Assembly (NCBI GenBank): GCA_042218115.1
Contig: JBDGRJ010000081.1
Coordinates: 1 to 6,755, forward strand
Direction of reading: 5' to 3'
Origin: JBDGRJ01 sp042218115
GTDB taxonomy: Bacteria; Patescibacteriota; Patescibacteriia; Magasanikbacterales; UBA922
DNA: 6,755 nucleotides
Part shown: piece after piece, positions 5,101-6,755 of the stretch
Numbering within the stretch: the first letter of the stretch is position 1
How the letters are laid out: every line of letters begins with the position of its first letter
Notes under the pieces: generated by a model
Told to the model about the DNA's origin: nothing
The model's database searches: none
What the model saw: the letters and a program-made list of their open reading frames with translations, nothing else
Translations under genes and position numbers: made by a program

Positions 5101-6087
5101 TTAAATCAAACCTATTCTTTCAATGTCTTCCCAAGTTTTTTCTCCTAAGGCGATTAAAGCTTCTTTGAAAGTTAAAATTGGTTTTTCGTATTTGGCATAG
5201 TCGTCTGTTGCAATTCTCGGGCAGGCTAATTCTACAAAGCCATCTATGTGGTAGAAATTCATTATTTTTTCGGGGGTTAGTTCGTCCATTGTTATTACAA
5301 CAACATTTTTTCCTTTTTCTCTGAATTTCTTAACTAAGGATTTTGGAGAACCGAATTGTTGGCCGGGTTTTACTTCGATTATTATTCCGATTGTTTGGGA
5401 TTCTTTGAACTTTTCTATAGCCGCTACTCTTTGCTTGATTATTTTTTCTCTAACTCCATGCATGTCTCTGACATTGTAATTGTACGCGTCCATTAGGAAG
5501 ATTGGTTTTTTGACTGCTAGAGCTGCTCCCATGGAGTGGAATTGGTTTCCGATAACGACAAAACAATCAACTTGTTCTTCGATAACCCTAAGACCAGAAT
5601 ACTCACAACCTACAACGTGACCTGCTTCAGCTGCATAGCCTTGCTTTTTAGGAATGAAAACCTCTTTTCCGTTATCCTCGTAAAACTTTTTTAGTTTCTC
5701 TATTTCGTGTTTGTGTTGTATGGAATAGGCCAACCCAATTTTGTCACAACCTTTTAGATTTTCGAGGGATTTTTCAGCCAAAGGAAGCAAGTCCATTTCG
5801 TCTCTAACTTCTATGTAAACTATAGGGAAATCGGCTTCAATAAATTTTGCGTGACCGAAGTGAACCAACAAGTCAACGTTTGCGGCTTGAGCCTCGTGTA
5901 AAGCAATACTACAAGCACCCCAGGCAGTTTCTCCCGAAAAGATTACTTCAATGCCTTTTTTCTCGAATATTTCCTGTATTTCCAAGGCATTTCGCTTTAT
6001 ACCTTCAGGTAATTGAACCATTGCTTTCTTTGGTTGTCTTTCGTCTAGTTCTTTCTCAAGTTTTTCTTGTTCGAAATTTAAAGCCAT
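5101..6087 (-). CDS. dph2: Dph2, 2-(3-amino-3-carboxypropyl)histidine synthase (diphthamide step 1)
   Basis: Archaeal Dph2 is a homodimeric, non-canonical radical-SAM enzyme. It transfers the 3-amino-3-carboxypropyl group of S-adenosylmethionine to a histidine of elongation factor 2, the first step of diphthamide. The 328-residue length is that of the archaeal enzyme. The three [4Fe-4S] ligands are present, one per repeat domain, in the usual places: Cys59 in ETAWGACSIA, Cys161 in GHVVGCEYSG and Cys289 in ELACPRIATDDY. Other conserved stretches are MVQLPEGIKRNA (23-34), VHFGHAKF (75-82) and EVKPGQQFGSP (238-248). The start is the only ATG before an in-frame stop upstream, although it has no Shine-Dalgarno and only a poor TATA-like stretch. 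The 5' region holds two hairpins in a tandem repeat. This gene is the best sign that the source is an archaeon. Confidence 0.96.
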   Translation of the reverse strand: MALNFEQEKLEKELDERQPKKAMVQLPEGIKRNALEIQEIFEKKGIEVIFSGETAWGACSIALHEAQAANVDLLVHFGHAKFIEADFPIVYIEVRDEMDLLPLAEKSLENLKGCDKIGLAYSIQHKHEIEKLKKFYEDNGKEVFIPKKQGYAAEAGHVVGCEYSGLRVIEEQVDCFVVIGNQFHSMGAALAVKKPIFLMDAYNYNVRDMHGVREKIIKQRVAAIEKFKESQTIGIIIEVKPGQQFGSPKSLVKKFREKGKNVVVITMDELTPEKIMNFYHIDGFVELACPRIATDDYAKYEKPILTFKEALIALGEKTWEDIERIGLI

Positions 6088-6088
6088 A

Positions 6089-6164
6089 CTATGGAAACGA
6101 AGTTTCCCTAAGATAGTCTTTCCCCGCGATGAAAACGAAGTTTTCGTACGATCCGCTTTCCACA
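6089..6164 (-). repeat. Tandem imperfect 38-base repeat with a hairpin in each unit, upstream of dph2
   Basis: Two adjoining 38-base units (6127-6164 and 6089-6126) align without gaps with 28 identities by hand count. Each ends in a perfect 6-base-pair stem with a TTC loop on the minus strand: GAAAAC-TTC-GTTTTC (6131-6145) and GGAAAC-TTC-GTTTCC (6093-6107). The stems differ by a compensated base pair. A decayed third copy of the core, around ACTTC at 6170-6174, lies 34 bases further up. The repeat directly abuts the dph2 start codon and would lie in any dph2 leader. The 212-base gap 6088-6299 holds nothing else I can support apart from the antitoxin promoter. Confidence 0.6.
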
Positions 6165-6269
6165 GGGAATGAAGTTAAACCTTATTGGGAATATCGTAAA
6201 ACATTTACTTACAACATCCAGAAACAAAGGGTTTTTAGAGGTTTTGGGTTATTTGAAGGATGTCAAAAG

Positions 6270-6278
6270 AATTAAAAG
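6270..6278 (+). promoter_or_regulatory. TATA-like box for the RelB-like antitoxin gene
   Basis: AATTAAAAG on the plus strand is centred about 26 bases before the ATG at 6300, preceded by a purine-rich CAAAAG that could serve as the TFB recognition element. The spacing fits a leaderless message. A GGAG sits only one base before the ATG, too close to act as a Shine-Dalgarno. Confidence 0.4.
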
Positions 6279-6299
6279 GAATTTTTTCCATATTGGAGT

Positions 6300-6455
6300 A
6301 TGGAAACTGTTGAAATACCTAAGGAAGAATATGAAAGAATGAAAAAGGAAATCCAAAAACTCAGAGAGTTGGAAAAAATGGATTTTGATTTAATTCAACA
6401 GTTCAAAGAAAGTCTTGAAGATGTAAAAAACGGCAGAATAAAAAGAGTTGCTTAA
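6300..6455 (+). CDS. RelB-like small antitoxin
   Basis: A 51-residue protein, the only plus-strand gene in the window. It opens with a short strand METVEIPKEEYERMKKE, continues in a charged helix (about 9-27) and ends in FKESLEDVKNGRIKRVA (35-51). The ending 'sLeDik-GRI-rV' recurs in small archaeal antitoxins that accompany RelE/ParE-type toxins, from my knowledge of the family. It would bind and block such a toxin. A RelE-like gene lies directly opposite, converging on it, with stop codons sharing 6452-6455. That is unusual, since antitoxin and toxin normally form a same-strand operon. The opposite toxin is also frameshifted, so this may be an orphan. The coding call rests on the family-like ending and the clean reading frame. 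Confidence 0.7.
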   Translation: METVEIPKEEYERMKKEIQKLRELEKMDFDLIQQFKESLEDVKNGRIKRVA

Positions 6456-6755
6456 GTGCTTTCTAAAATATTTTCTAGATACTTCTTGTATGCTCCGAAA
6501 TTTTCTATTATATGGTTGATAGTAGCTTGTTGGTCTTTCTTTCCGCTAATCGCCACAATCAAAACTGCCTCTAATCGTCGTAAACCAAGTAATAAATTCT
6601 TTTCTCGTCAATTCTTTTTTCTCTTAAATTTCTATACTGAAGTTGGTCTCCCACATATGGATTATCCCTTATTTGGAAAAATGTCTTTTTCAGCCTGTCT
6701 TCTTTGCCTTTAAGGAACTTCGAGGAGTTTTTGTCAAAGCTTTCGGTAGTGTAAA
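6452..6755 (-). pseudogene. RelE-like toxin gene broken by a one-base frameshift (5' end beyond window)
   Basis: Read on the minus strand, 6753-6574 gives 60 residues in one frame (TESFDKN, KFLKGKEDRLKKTFFQIRDN, PYVGDQLQYRNLREKRID, EKRIYYLVYDD). They end at TAG (6571-6573). From 6574 the next frame continues with LEAVLIVAISGKKDQQATIN and HIIENFGAYKKYLENILEST up to TAA at 6452-6454. Joined, the roughly 100 residues have the RelE/ParE mRNA-interferase plan: helix pair, 'NPYVG--L--NLR-KR', strands RIYYLVY and AVLIVAIS, C-terminal helix. Only a few N-terminal residues should be missing. The junction GACGATTAG needs a one-base insertion, or a -1 shift, and shows no classic slippery heptamer. It is either an inactivated toxin or a sequencing/assembly error. 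Confidence 0.8.

Noticed and set aside
5847..6116. Plus-strand frame over the dph2 5' end
   Set aside because: It is the antisense of a confidently identified Dph2 N-terminal domain, and the translation has no recognisable domain.
6089..6164. The 38-base repeat as a CRISPR array
   Set aside because: There are only two contiguous units with no unique spacers between identical repeats, and no cas genes are nearby.
6088..6190. A known riboswitch or structured RNA gene upstream of dph2
   Set aside because: The hairpins are short and match no riboswitch consensus I can recognise, so I kept them as a repeat only.
6169..6342. Plus-strand 57-codon frame starting ATGAAGTTAAAC, basic and helix-prone
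   Set aside because: It overlaps the RelB-like gene by 43 bases in another frame, contains the probable antitoxin promoter, begins inside the decayed repeat core, and I recognise no family. It could be real, but I cannot support it.
6456..6713. Plus-strand open frame of 85 codons
   Set aside because: It lies wholly over the RelE-like gene on the other strand, is Phe/Leu/Ser-rich in the way of a reverse-complement shadow, and has no family-like motif. The minus-strand reading explains the region far better.
1..6755. tRNA or rRNA genes
   Set aside because: I saw no cloverleaf with the GTTCRA T-arm core at proper spacing, nor conserved rRNA stretches, on either strand.

Overview
This window looks like part of a compact, AT-rich archaeal genome. 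The strongest evidence is a complete archaeal-type Dph2 gene (diphthamide synthesis on elongation factor 2) with its three spaced iron-sulfur cysteines. Several TATA-like boxes also lie about 25-27 bases before start codons that lack a Shine-Dalgarno sequence. Small proteins, short intergenic gaps and many lysine/asparagine-rich low-complexity stretches fit a DPANN-type lineage such as Woesearchaeota or Pacearchaeota, but that assignment is inference.

Almost everything is read leftward (minus strand). From right to left: dph2 (5101-6087); a two-helix membrane protein with a cytoplasmic winged helix (4553-5050); an overlapping HEPN and MNT nucleotidyltransferase pair (4141-4521 and 3857-4165); a 75-residue membrane protein (3601-3828); a multi-pass membrane protein with a CxxC pair (2912-3493); a membrane-anchored DsbA-like thiol oxidoreductase (1992-2852) followed by a hairpin plus T-tract terminator; a nucleoside 2-deoxyribosyltransferase-like protein (1479-1880); a minimal ROK sugar kinase (681-1421); and, two bases downstream, an NAD-dependent epimerase/dehydratase cut by the left edge (1-678).

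The right end holds two things that a list of long ORFs misses. A 51-residue RelB-like antitoxin (6300-6455, plus strand) converges on a RelE-like toxin gene (6452-6755, minus strand). The toxin is split by a one-base frameshift and runs off the right edge. The two stop codons overlap in the same TTAA. Between dph2 and the antitoxin lies a tandem imperfect 38-base repeat in which each unit carries a small perfect hairpin.

Functional grouping: ROK kinase plus dehydrogenase suggests sugar or uronate metabolism. The DsbA-like protein with the CxxC membrane protein, and perhaps the small membrane protein, suggests an extracytoplasmic thiol redox module. HEPN/MNT and RelB/RelE are toxin-antitoxin-like pairs. 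First genes appear to use leaderless promoters, while the clearest Shine-Dalgarno sites belong to downstream genes (ROK and DsbA).
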